In this document: one piece after another, positions 29,162-37,674 of the stretch | How positions within the stretch are numbered: the first letter of the stretch is position 1 | Layout: each line of letters begins with the position of its first letter | Assembly (NCBI GenBank): GCA_016235665.1 | Contig: JACRJI010000003.1 | Span: forward strand, 96,061-160,060 | DNA length: 64,000 bases | Reading direction: 5' to 3' | Origin: a candidate division TA06 bacterium | GTDB taxonomy: Bacteria; Edwardsbacteria; AC1; EtOH8 | The notes under the pieces: model-generated | Database searches by the model: none | What the model was told of the DNA's origin: nothing | The model's input: only the letters and a program-made list of their open reading frames with translations | Position numbers and translations under genes: made by a program

Positions 29162-29190
29162 TTGCAATTTCACGGATAACTATATATAAT
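29162..29190 (+). promoter_or_regulatory. Promoter of speD
   Basis: TTGCAA at 29162-29167 and perfect TATAAT at 29185-29190 with a 17-base spacer, just after the threonine aldolase stop codon. A leader of about 35 bases follows. Confidence 0.65.
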
Positions 29191-29233
29191 AGGTCACTTT
29201 TTTCAACCCCTAAAAATCTTTCGAAAGACAGAG

Positions 29234-30094
29234 ATGAAATACAAATCCCAGCAGATATCCCATATCAAAAACACCAAGACCGACGTCAAACCCCTGAAAA
29301 GCCTGAAGCTTCACGGGTTCAACAATCTGACCAAGACCCTGAGCTTCAACATGTACGACATCTGCTACGCCAAGAACCAGAAGCACCGGGAAGAGTACAT
29401 CAAGTACATCGACGAGGAATACAACGCGGCCCGGCTGACCAAGATCCTGAACGAGGTGGCCAACATCATCGGGGCAAAGGTGCTGAACATCGCCCAGCAG
29501 GACTACGACCCCCAGGGAGCCAGCGTCACCATGCTGATCTCGGAAGAACACGTCCAGCCGGAGCACATAGACTTTCCCAACGGCACAGCCGAGAACCTGG
29601 AACACCAGGACGTGGTGGGGCACCTGGACAAGAGCCACATCACCGTTCACACCTATCCCGAAAGCCACCCCGACAACGGCATCAGCACCTTCAGGGCCGA
29701 CATCGACGTCTCCACCTGCGGGGTGATCTCGCCGCTGCGGGCCCTGAACTACCTGATAAACTGCTTCTATTCCGACATCGCCATCATGGACTACCGGGTG
29801 CGGGGCTTTACCCGGGATGTCTCCGGCAAGAAATATTATATAGACCACAAGATCAACTCTATTCAGAACTACCTCTCCAAGGAACTGGTCAAGGATTATC
29901 AGATGGTGGACGTCAACGTTTACCAGGAGAACATCTTCCACACCAAGATGGTGCTCAAGGATTTTGACATCGACGAATACCTGTTCGGCCGGGGCCAGAA
30001 AAAACTGCTGGCCTGGGACAAGTTCAAGATCAAGAAACGCCTGCAAAAGGAGATGTACGAGATTTTTTCCGGGGAGAATACGCCCAGGTTCTAA
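29234..30094 (+). CDS. speD: S-adenosylmethionine decarboxylase proenzyme, E. coli SpeD type
   Basis: 286 residues. Makes decarboxylated SAM, the aminopropyl donor for spermidine. Self-cleavage occurs before the Ser of [12 protein letters not shown] (Lys133-Ser134 here), generating the pyruvoyl group. [16 protein letters not shown] contains the catalytic Cys. [16 protein letters not shown] and the long form match the gammaproteobacterial class rather than the short class common in other bacteria. An extra 22-residue N-terminal extension is present. No speE or other polyamine gene is nearby. It has its own promoter and terminator. Confidence 0.95.
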   Translation: MKYKSQQISHIKNTKTDVKPLKSLKLHGFNNLTKTLSFNMYDICYAKNQKHREEYIKYIDEEYNAARLTKILNEVANIIGAKVLNIAQQDYDPQGASVTMLISEEHVQPEHIDFPNGTAENLEHQDVVGHLDKSHITVHTYPESHPDNGISTFRADIDVSTCGVISPLRALNYLINCFYSDIAIMDYRVRGFTRDVSGKKYYIDHKINSIQNYLSKELVKDYQMVDVNVYQENIFHTKMVLKDFDIDEYLFGRGQKKLLAWDKFKIKKRLQKEMYEIFSGENTPRF

Positions 30095-30120
30095 AGGGGT
30101 TATAATATGGAGGATCCATA

Positions 30121-30150
30121 AAAAGGGACTGTGTCAACAGTCCTTTTTTT
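30121..30150 (+). terminator. Rho-independent terminator of speD
   Basis: GGACTGT (30126-30132) and ACAGTCC (30137-30143) form a stem with a GTCA loop and a following seven-T run. The same GGGACTGT stem recurs in the terminator at 40783. Confidence 0.85.
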
Positions 30151-30257
30151 GTTCCCATGAACAAACCCCAAAATAGTTGTTAATGACAATCTAACTTGAT
30201 CAGGAAAAGTAGAAAGCGTAAAGCCGGTTTGGCTAAAAAAAGCAGATTTAGCCCGAT

Positions 30258-30585
30258 TATGTTCTTTTCTTTTTGTACCGTCCAAAAGAGAAGAACCAAA
30301 AGCCACGCCTTTGGCGGGCCCCGCATTATTAATACTATTGTGGCGGGGGAAAAGCTCGTTCAGCCTACGTAGCAGGCTGCCATATAAAAGCTACTTCGGC
30401 GAAGTGGGCTCGCTTAAAACTCTCCAGGCCACGCTTACGCTAAAGCTTCAGCGGGCCCGCGTTGCGCTTCTCGTTGCTGGCGGGCTTGTCTGAACTCGGG
30501 CTTTGGCCAAGCCCTCAAACATGCCAGAAAAGCTTTTTCCGCCATCAACTGTGATGCTCACGGATCGTTTTAACGCGACAACCGG
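30258..30585 (+). repeat. Modular hairpin-rich interspersed element, copy 1
   Basis: About 330 bases in an otherwise gene-free stretch (30151-30684). The left part begins GTTCTTTTCTTTTTGTACCG and contains an AAGAACCAAAA block. The middle has CAGCCTACGTAGCAGGCTG and the palindrome ACTTCGGCGAAGT. The right part contains GCGGGCTTGTCTGAACTCGG, the hairpin GGGCTTTGGCCAAGCCC and ends TTTTAACGCGACA. Homologous copies lie at 49561-49868 (same strand) and 59664-59870 (opposite strand). A related 20-base piece (CTTGATCAGGAAAAGTAGAA near 30196) precedes copies 1 and 2 only. No transposase or target duplication is seen. Confidence 0.85.
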
Positions 30586-30649
30586 GGTCGGTAATTATTG
30601 ATTCCATGTTTCCTGAGTTGGTCGGATAATCGTTTAGTTGTCTATTGTA

Positions 30650-30678
30650 TTGACAGGCCTAAAATAATTTTGTATAGT
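30650..30678 (+). promoter_or_regulatory. Consensus promoter of the STAND regulator, leaderless
   Basis: TTGACA at 30650-30655, 17-base spacer, TATAGT at 30673-30678; the ATG at 30685 begins 6 bases later, at the expected transcription start. Confidence 0.75.
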
Positions 30679-30684
30679 AAAGGC

Positions 30685-33600
30685 ATGGCTAAAACAGTTC
30701 AACCGTCTTTAATCCTTCGTTCCAAGCTGCAGCTTCCCAGGCCCAAGCCGGAAACCCTAAAAAGGCCGCGGCTGATGGACGCCTTGGGCAACCAACTGGA
30801 CCGCCGGCTGTTGGTGATCACCGGCGATGCGGGGTACGGAAAAACCACACTGCTTGCCCAGCTCAGCGAAAAGGCCCGCCTGCCAGGAGTGTTTCTTTCA
30901 CTGGAGCCGGAAGACAGCGACCTGGTGACATTCTATTCCGGCCTGGTCTATGGCCTGGAACGGCTGCAGCCTGGGCTGGCCAGGCGGTGCCGGGGCCTGG
31001 TGGACCGGGGCACCGATATAGGAAAGAACCATAGACTGGCCATGGGTACCCTGCTGAACGAGCTGGTGGAGAAACGCAACGAAGAGCTGTTCATCTTTCT
31101 GGACGACTACCACTCCCTGTCCGAGGACAGCGGGGTTCATCAGGCGCTGGATTATTTCATCGATCACCTGCCGCCGGATGTCCATCTGGTGATAGCCTCA
31201 CGCAAGGAACCTCCGCTGCCCTCCCTTCCCAAGTGGCGGGCCAAACGCGACCTGGCCGAACTGAGCCGGGAATCGCTGAAATTCACCGAGGAAGAGATCC
31301 GGTCCCTGCTGGAACAGTTTTATAAGATCAGTCTTTCGGAAACAGAGATCAAGGGCCTGGTCCAAAAGACCGAAGGCTGGATCACCGGGGTCCAACTGAT
31401 ACTGCAGGCCGCAGGCCGGGACGGACGTTCGGTGCGGGAAATGCTGAACGCTTATCTGGAGGAACACGGCGGCCTGTTCCGTTATTTTGCCGGGGAGATT
31501 TTCAACCGGGAGAAGGAGGGACTGCGTGACTTTATGAAGCGCAGTTCGGTGCTGGAAGTAATGACGTCCGAGTCCTGCCGCTATGTTCTAAAAGTAAATA
31601 AACCCGAAGTATGGCTGGAGGAACTGGTCAAGGGCAATCTGTTTGTCACCGCGGATGGCTCCGGGGAATACAGGTATCACAGGCTTTTCCGGGAATTCCT
31701 TTATGACCAGCTGACTGACCAGGCCGAGAGGTGCGGGCTCCACATAAGGGCGGCCGAGCACCACGAAAAGAATGGAGAAGCCGCCAAGGCCATCGGGCAT
31801 TATCTTTCCGCTGACAAGCACCGGGAAGCGGTGCGGCTGATAGACCGTGACCGGGAGCGGCTGATCAACCGGGCCCAGTTCTCCCTGCTCCGCTCCTGGC
31901 TGGAGCGCCTGGCCCCGCAGGTCTACGATGAATTTCCCTGGCTTTACGCGGTCCAAGCGGTGCTTTACAAGGAGCAGGGCAAGCTGGAGCAGGCCGAAAA
32001 CCTTTACCAGCAGGCGGAAAAGCAACTCCAGGGGAAAACGGCCCAAAGTTCTTCCCGGGCCTACGTGCTTTACGAAAAAAGCATCGTTCTGCACCGCAAA
32101 GGAGAATCCAAAGAAGCCCTGACGGTTCTTAAGCAGGCCCTTAAATGCTGCTCACCGGAGAACAGCGACCTGAAGACCTCCATTCTGGGTTTTACAGCCC
32201 AGGTCTGGCTGGAGGGGCAGGGAAATGCCAGCAAGGCCAAAACCTGTCTGAACCAAGCCCGGAAACTGCTGAAAGGAACCTCCAACAATATGCAGGCGGT
32301 TTACATTGAGCAGAAGCAGTCGGTCCTGTGGGAAAGCATCGGGGAAAAGCGCAAGGCCTTCGGCATCTACAAGGGCATAATCGAAATGATAGGCGATAAT
32401 TACTCCCACCTGGTGGGTTCGTATTTCCACAACGCCGCCAAGGTAGCCCTGGATTACGGCCGTTACGATTGGGCCGGAGAATGCCTGAACAAGGGGTATG
32501 CGGTGTGCCTGGGCTACGAGGATATTTTCTCCGAATCCATGCTGGAGTTCGGCTACGGGTACCTGTATCTTTTTAAGGGCCAATGGGACCAGGCCCAAAA
32601 ACACCTGGAAAGGGCCCACGACATTTTCAAGGAGATGAACTGGACCCGTTCGGTCTGCATTGCGCTCCGCCAGCTGAGCCGTCTTTACCGCTACCGGGGA
32701 AATCCGGAGAAGGCCCTGCATTATCTGGAGCTGATGAAACAACAGCCTTTGGGGCCTTTGGACCGGATCGCGATCTTAATGGAACAGGCCCTGATCGACA
32801 TCCACAAAAAACAGTATCTCCCGGCCCGGGAATCTCTGGACTCCTGTAAAGAGCAGGCCATCAAGTATTTCGGCAAGATGGGGGAGATCATCTGCTATTT
32901 GGCAGAGGCGGAAATACAGGCCGGCTTTAAAAAACCCAAAGACGCCGAGCGCTGGCTTCTAAAAGCGGTCAGTCTGTCCAAAAATTACGGTTTTGACGGA
33001 CTGCTGGCCTGCGAACTCCGGGCCAGTCCCGTCCTGGGACAATTGGCCAAGAAATGTAAGACCGAGAAGGCTTATCTACTGACCATCCCCTCTTTTGGGA
33101 ACCATGCAGGCAAAGATCCTGCTCCCGAGATATCAGGACTGCGGATAGAACTGCTGGGGCCGCCCAAGATATTATTTGGCGGAAAAGAGATCACCAACGG
33201 CATCAGGCGGCAGGCCCAGCAGTTATTCTGCCTTTTGGCTTATCACGGGGAGAGAGGTCTGAGCCGGGACGAGATATTGGAGGCCATGTGGCCCAGGGTC
33301 AAGCCCAAACTGGCGGTGGACAATTTTCACCTGGTGATGTTCGAGGTACGGCAGGGCCTGCTGAAAAACATCGGGAGATCCTATGGCAAGGCCATAGTAA
33401 AAGAGGGGGGAAGATACCGGCTCGGCCCCGGCCTGCCGGTGAGAACCGATGTCCGGGCCTTTGAGGAGTTATTGGCCGGATCGCGGGAAGCGGAAAAGAC
33501 CGGGGATGCGGTCACCGCCAAAAAACTTCTGAGCCAGGCACTGTCCCTTAAGAGGGGGGAGCTCTGCCAGGGCTGGACGGAGGACTGGGTGCAGAGGATA

Positions 33601-33894
33601 TCACGCCGGTTGGAGGATCTGCACCAAAAGGCACGGTTAAAGCTGGGGGCCCTGCATCTCCGGGATGGGGAACTGGACAACAGCCTGGAGTGTTATAAAC
33701 AGGCTATTGACCACAACGAATTATGTGAAGAGGCCTATCGGGGATTGATAAGGATCCACGGGGCGCAGGGCGATCTTAACCAAGCCAAGGCCCTGTTCGC
33801 CAAGCTCGAAAAAGCCCTGCGTAAGGAATTGAAGGCGGAGCCTGCCCCCGAAACCATGGAAATTTACCGGACGGTGATGTCTTCCGAGAAATAG
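30685..33894 (+). CDS. MalT-like STAND ATPase with TPRs and C-terminal SARP-type DNA-binding/BTAD region
   Basis: 1069 residues from ATG 30685; the longer frame from 30598 would start upstream of the promoter. The N-terminus (ILRSKLQLPRP) and Walker A GDAGYGKTT (47-55) with Walker B LFIFLDDYHSL match the MalT/LuxR-type STAND ATPase. About 500 residues of TPR-like helices follow. Instead of a LuxR helix-turn-helix, the C-terminus (about 815 on) has an OmpR-like winged helix (LRIELLGPPKILFGGKEI, LLAYHGERGLSRDEILEAMW) and a bacterial transcriptional activator domain (RGELCQGWTEDWVQ). It is probably a signal-gated transcription activator. A terminator follows directly. The downstream secreted propellers are candidate targets, by position only. 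Confidence 0.85.
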   Translation: MAKTVQPSLILRSKLQLPRPKPETLKRPRLMDALGNQLDRRLLVITGDAGYGKTTLLAQLSEKARLPGVFLSLEPEDSDLVTFYSGLVYGLERLQPGLARRCRGLVDRGTDIGKNHRLAMGTLLNELVEKRNEELFIFLDDYHSLSEDSGVHQALDYFIDHLPPDVHLVIASRKEPPLPSLPKWRAKRDLAELSRESLKFTEEEIRSLLEQFYKISLSETEIKGLVQKTEGWITGVQLILQAAGRDGRSVREMLNAYLEEHGGLFRYFAGEIFNREKEGLRDFMKRSSVLEVMTSESCRYVLKVNKPEVWLEELVKGNLFVTADGSGEYRYHRLFREFLYDQLTDQAERCGLHIRAAEHHEKNGEAAKAIGHYLSADKHREAVRLIDRDRERLINRAQFSLLRSWLERLAPQVYDEFPWLYAVQAVLYKEQGKLEQAENLYQQAEKQLQGKTAQSSSRAYVLYEKSIVLHRKGESKEALTVLKQALKCCSPENSDLKTSILGFTAQVWLEGQGNASKAKTCLNQARKLLKGTSNNMQAVYIEQKQSVLWESIGEKRKAFGIYKGIIEMIGDNYSHLVGSYFHNAAKVALDYGRYDWAGECLNKGYAVCLGYEDIFSESMLEFGYGYLYLFKGQWDQAQKHLERAHDIFKEMNWTRSVCIALRQLSRLYRYRGNPEKALHYLELMKQQPLGPLDRIAILMEQALIDIHKKQYLPARESLDSCKEQAIKYFGKMGEIICYLAEAEIQAGFKKPKDAERWLLKAVSLSKNYGFDGLLACELRASPVLGQLAKKCKTEKAYLLTIPSFGNHAGKDPAPEISGLRIELLGPPKILFGGKEITNGIRRQAQQLFCLLAYHGERGLSRDEILEAMWPRVKPKLAVDNFHLVMFEVRQGLLKNIGRSYGKAIVKEGGRYRLGPGLPVRTDVRAFEELLAGSREAEKTGDAVTAKKLLSQALSLKRGELCQGWTEDWVQRISRRLEDLHQKARLKLGALHLRDGELDNSLECYKQAIDHNELCEEAYRGLIRIHGAQGDLNQAKALFAKLEKALRKELKAEPAPETMEIYRTVMSSEK

Positions 33895-33920
33895 GACCTT
33901 GTAATCTAACAACTATTTTA

Positions 33921-33947
33921 AAAGAGCCCGACAGGGGCTCTTTTTTT
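33921..33947 (+). terminator. Rho-independent terminator of the STAND regulator
   Basis: AAAGAGCCC (33921-33929) and GGGCTCTTT (33935-33943) flank a 5-base loop, with a T run after the stem. Confidence 0.85.
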
Positions 33948-34076
33948 GTCTCCCAAAACTAAGAAAAAACTAAGAATCGGTGTTATATACTGAACCCTTG
34001 TTCAAGGGGACAAAGAGAACGGAGAAGGGAACAGGTTTGCCGTTCCTGGATAAACGATCAGCTTGGAGAACTTAAA

Positions 34077-34466
34077 ATGCCGGATTATCTTCCCCGCCCG
34101 GACAGCGTGTTCGACCGATGGGTGGCCGATTTCATAGAATACAGCACCCAGCATAGGTCAGAGCTGGGTCTGACCGACAGCGAAGCCGCCGAACTGCAGA
34201 AAGCTAGAAACGCCTGGAGCCAGGCCTTTGTCAGGCACCGGTCGGCCCAGGAGGCGGCCCGGCTGGCCACCGAGGACAAAGAGCAAAAACGGGCGGAAGT
34301 TGAGCAGGCCGTCCGCAAGTACGTTCGAGTGATCCAGGCCCGCCCGGCCACCACCAACAAACAGCGGCGGGGTCTGGGGATAAGCCTGAAGCCTGAAGAT
34401 AGGCAGGAATCTGCGGCGACCGGAGCTGCCGTGTCCATAAGTGAGATAAGCCTGGCCGGGTACTGA
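34077..34466 (+). CDS. Small charged coiled-coil hypothetical protein
   Basis: 129 residues, no signal peptide or membrane segment. It begins MPDYLPRPDSVFDRWVADFI and continues with a long charged helix (AARLATEDKEQKRAEVEQAV) and RPATTNKQRRGLGI. I recall conserved hypotheticals with this DxxFDxW start and helical middle in many bacteria, often longer with a C-terminal beta domain; here the C-terminus is short. The function is unknown. It lies between the regulator and the propeller genes, about 50 bases before the first propeller. Confidence 0.65.
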   Translation: MPDYLPRPDSVFDRWVADFIEYSTQHRSELGLTDSEAAELQKARNAWSQAFVRHRSAQEAARLATEDKEQKRAEVEQAVRKYVRVIQARPATTNKQRRGLGISLKPEDRQESAATGAAVSISEISLAGY

Positions 34467-34515
34467 AAGTTATTAGTAAAATAATCAGTAAACTAAATTT
34501 ATAAGGAGGTCACAC

Positions 34516-37500
34516 ATGAGAACTTGGAGTAAACTGGCAATGCTGGCGCTGGCCCTGGGCCTGGTAGCACTGCCAGCCATGGCCGACTGGCAGACCGGCA
34601 CGGTGGGCTTGGGGAACGGCATCAAGAGCGTAGCCGTTGACCCGGTGCGCAACCTGGTATTCTCCGCCGACAGCGGCAGCGGCATGATCAGCGTGACCAA
34701 TGGAAAGACGAATGCGGTTCAGGGCTGGTGGGTAGGCGCCGGGCCGAACTGCCTGGCGGTCAATCCGATCACCGGCAGGCTGTATGTGGCCACCAACAGT
34801 TCCTCTACCGTGGATACGATCATGGTGGTGGATACCCTCGGTTCGGTGGTTGCCAAGCTGGAGGTCAAGAACCACCCCAAGGCGATGGTCTTTGACGCCG
34901 ATAGCAATTTTCTGTACGTGGCCAATTATGGCAGCGACACCGTGAGCATCTTCAAGAACGAAGCGCTGCTGAGGAACGTAGTGGTTAAGGATCGCCCCCG
35001 GGCAATGGTGCTGGACCCGGTGCAGCATTACGTCTGGGTGTCCTACGAGCTTTCCGATTCGGTTACCGTCATCCGTCGCTCGGGTGAACTTACCAATACG
35101 CTATGGTCCGGCCGGCGGGCTTACGGCATGGCGGTCTGCGCCTCGGTCAACCGGCTGTATGTGGCCAACACCGACGACGACAGCGTGACGGTATTCGACT
35201 GCTGGGGCTATGTCAAGGAAGCCAAGCTTTACTCCGGCGATTATCCGGTATCGGTGGTCTGCGATCCGGCGGCCAAGCAGGCCTATGTGGCCAATATGAG
35301 CAGTGGCACGGTAACCGCCGTAAATTGTTCCACCAACACCAGCGCCGGACAGGCTTTGGTCAAACCATTTCCCATTCAGATGGCCATCAACCCGGTCACC
35401 AGAAAACTTTACGTGGGCAACGATAACGCCATCCCGGTGCTGATGATCCTGGACTGGCGCAGCGGGGTGGTCCGCGATTCCGTGGTGCTGACCCACGCCC
35501 CGGGCCGGATGGCGCTCAACCCGGCCACCAACAGCATTTACGCCGTATTGGAGTGCGGCGCAACCGTCAATGACAGTCTGGCGGTGATCGACGGCTCGGA
35601 CTATGATACCACCATCGCTGTGGCCAAAAGCGGCACCCAGTTCGCCGCGGTCAACCCCATCACCGGGGACGCCTTCTTCAGCAACAGCAATGCGGACAAC
35701 GTGACGGTGATCAAGGCCAACGGCGACACCCTGACCATCGCGGTGGGAGACGACCCAAGAATGATCGCCGTTAATCCTATTACCAATAAAGCGTTTGTCT
35801 GCAACACCGGAAGCAAGTCGGTATCGGTCATAAATGGCGCCAGCTATTCCGTGGAGAACACCATTACCGTTGATACCCTGCCAACCATCGTGGCTGTCAA
35901 TCCGCTGACCAACTATGTTTATGTCAACAGTTTTTTGGCCTCGGCCAACCGGCTTAAGGTCATAGACACCAAGCACTGGGACACCACCTCGGTGTTGGTG
36001 GGATCCAAACCCTTCTCCATCGCGGTGAACCCGGTTACCAACCGGATCTATGTGGGCAATGACGTAAGCAACACGGTGACAGTGATCGACGGGGCCCGCC
36101 ATACTGTGATAACCTCTGTTCCGGTCAATCGGCCGTACAAGATAGACATCAACCCCGTGACCAACAAGATCTACGTGGCCAAGCTCCAGACCAGCGGCCA
36201 GGTGGCGGTGATAGACGGGGCCACTAACACCAGCACCAATGTGACCGTGGGTAACTGGCCCTCCGGAGTGGCTGTCAACCGGGCCAATAACAAGATCTAC
36301 GTCACCAACTACAACGACAGCACGGTGACAGAGATCGACGGTCTGACCAACGCCACCAGTACCATCAAGGTGGGCGTTCATCCTGAATGGATCGCGGCCG
36401 ACCCGGTGACCGGCAAGGTGTTCGTCTCCAACAGCGACGGCAGCAGCCTGAACATAATAGACTGCGCCAGCCGCAGCGTCAAGACCATGGCGGTGCCGGC
36501 CGGGCCGAGACAAGTAGTCGTGAATCCGGCCACCGGCAAGGCTTACCTGGCCTGCTATACCGCCGGGCGGGCGGTGGTCTTGGACCAGACCGTGGAACAG
36601 GATGTCAAAGTGACTACTTATGACGGCGGCACCACCTGGGCCCACGTTTTCCCGGGAAGCAACCAAAATCGTTCCGTGTCCACCATAAATCACTGGCTTC
36701 CCTATAAAACAAAAATCAATAAAGGATTTTTCAGCCTGGCCACCAGCCAGTCATTCTGGAAGTTCGGCGCAAGTAGCTCAAGCAACGACTCCTCTTTGGT
36801 GTGGCTGACCGGGAACGGATGGGGATCAGACACGGCAATCTACGGGGATAACGTTTACCGCCGCAGTGCTCTGGAAACCCAAGCCTTCGCCACCAACAAC
36901 CTGGGTTCAGGAACGCCATTTATTGGCAACATCACCACCGATGTGATGTACCGGCTGGACAATGCTACTCCTACCATCGCCTGGTGGGACAGCCTGGCAG
37001 ACGACAACGATTCACTGGATGGCTACGGGCCCTATACGGTCAAAGCGGTGATCACCGACTTTTCGGGATTGGACACGGTCTACCTTCACTACAACCCGGC
37101 GAAGGCCTACACCGGCATGACCCGGGCCCTGGCCGACACCTTTGTGGGAGTGATCCCTGCCCAGATCCTGGCTTACGGCGATACGGCAGCCCTGTCCTAC
37201 ATGATAGAGGCACAAGACCATGCGCAAAATCCTTATGGCACCTTCAATTACTCAGCTACCAGCCAGCGGGTGATCCATCTCCGCAACCTGACCGGAGTGG
37301 ATGGCAACCCAACTGATCCGGCCCTACCCAAGACCTTCGCCCTGCAGGCGGCCTATCCCAATCCTTCCCACGGTCAAGCTGTCCTCAAATACCAATTGCC
37401 CAAAGCTTCAAATGTCCAGCTTCAGGTATACAACGTGGCCGGGCAATTGGTGAAGACTATAAACGAAGGACAGAAGCCGGCGGGGTACCACCAGATAGGC

Positions 37501-37593
37501 TTGAAGGACAATGTTATGGCCAATGGAATCTACTTCTATAAATTAACAGCAGGGGAATTCAGCGCCACCAAAAAACTAGTGGTTCTAAAATAG
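34516..37593 (+). CDS. Secreted YncE-like beta-propeller protein with C-terminal sorting domain (copy 1)
   Basis: 1025 residues with a signal peptide (cleavage after PAMA). Residues about 30-720 are repeats of 40-45 residues built on the pattern AVNPxTNxxYVxN..VTVIDG, typical of YncE/NHL-type propellers, long enough for two propellers. A beta-rich spacer (about 720-930) leads to a C-terminal Por/T9SS type A-like sorting domain: LQAAYPNPS, then VQLQVYNVAGQLVKTI and ANGIYFYKLTAGEFSATKKL. Secretion through a type IX-like route is inferred from that domain; the machinery is not in the window. A strong RBS (AAGGAGGT) suggests high expression. A tandem paralogue follows 81 bases later. Confidence 0.9.
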   Translation: MRTWSKLAMLALALGLVALPAMADWQTGTVGLGNGIKSVAVDPVRNLVFSADSGSGMISVTNGKTNAVQGWWVGAGPNCLAVNPITGRLYVATNSSSTVDTIMVVDTLGSVVAKLEVKNHPKAMVFDADSNFLYVANYGSDTVSIFKNEALLRNVVVKDRPRAMVLDPVQHYVWVSYELSDSVTVIRRSGELTNTLWSGRRAYGMAVCASVNRLYVANTDDDSVTVFDCWGYVKEAKLYSGDYPVSVVCDPAAKQAYVANMSSGTVTAVNCSTNTSAGQALVKPFPIQMAINPVTRKLYVGNDNAIPVLMILDWRSGVVRDSVVLTHAPGRMALNPATNSIYAVLECGATVNDSLAVIDGSDYDTTIAVAKSGTQFAAVNPITGDAFFSNSNADNVTVIKANGDTLTIAVGDDPRMIAVNPITNKAFVCNTGSKSVSVINGASYSVENTITVDTLPTIVAVNPLTNYVYVNSFLASANRLKVIDTKHWDTTSVLVGSKPFSIAVNPVTNRIYVGNDVSNTVTVIDGARHTVITSVPVNRPYKIDINPVTNKIYVAKLQTSGQVAVIDGATNTSTNVTVGNWPSGVAVNRANNKIYVTNYNDSTVTEIDGLTNATSTIKVGVHPEWIAADPVTGKVFVSNSDGSSLNIIDCASRSVKTMAVPAGPRQVVVNPATGKAYLACYTAGRAVVLDQTVEQDVKVTTYDGGTTWAHVFPGSNQNRSVSTINHWLPYKTKINKGFFSLATSQSFWKFGASSSSNDSSLVWLTGNGWGSDTAIYGDNVYRRSALETQAFATNNLGSGTPFIGNITTDVMYRLDNATPTIAWWDSLADDNDSLDGYGPYTVKAVITDFSGLDTVYLHYNPAKAYTGMTRALADTFVGVIPAQILAYGDTAALSYMIEAQDHAQNPYGTFNYSATSQRVIHLRNLTGVDGNPTDPALPKTFALQAAYPNPSHGQAVLKYQLPKASNVQLQVYNVAGQLVKTINEGQKPAGYHQIGLKDNVMANGIYFYKLTAGEFSATKKLVVLK
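35581..36615 (+). repeat. Direct duplicate segment within propeller gene, copy A (partner 38746-39780)
   Basis: About 1035 bases encoding the second half of the propeller repeats align with 38746-39780 at a constant offset of 3165 bases, gap-free and highly similar. The N-terminal propeller halves and the spacer domains are more diverged. Confidence 0.8.
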
Positions 37594-37674
37594 GGCAACT
37601 CGTAACAAGGAGCGGCCGAGCTATACAGCCGCTCCCATAATTATTTTAGGAACAATAAGCAAAGGAGAACACCA

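Noticed and set aside
29210..30046. A 278-codon open frame on the minus strand
   Set aside because: Antisense to speD, Val/Leu/Asp-rich, no motifs.
35101..36693. A 530-codon open frame on the minus strand
   Set aside because: Antisense to the first propeller gene. Its apparent repeats (GxxVDRxxV) simply mirror the propeller repeats.
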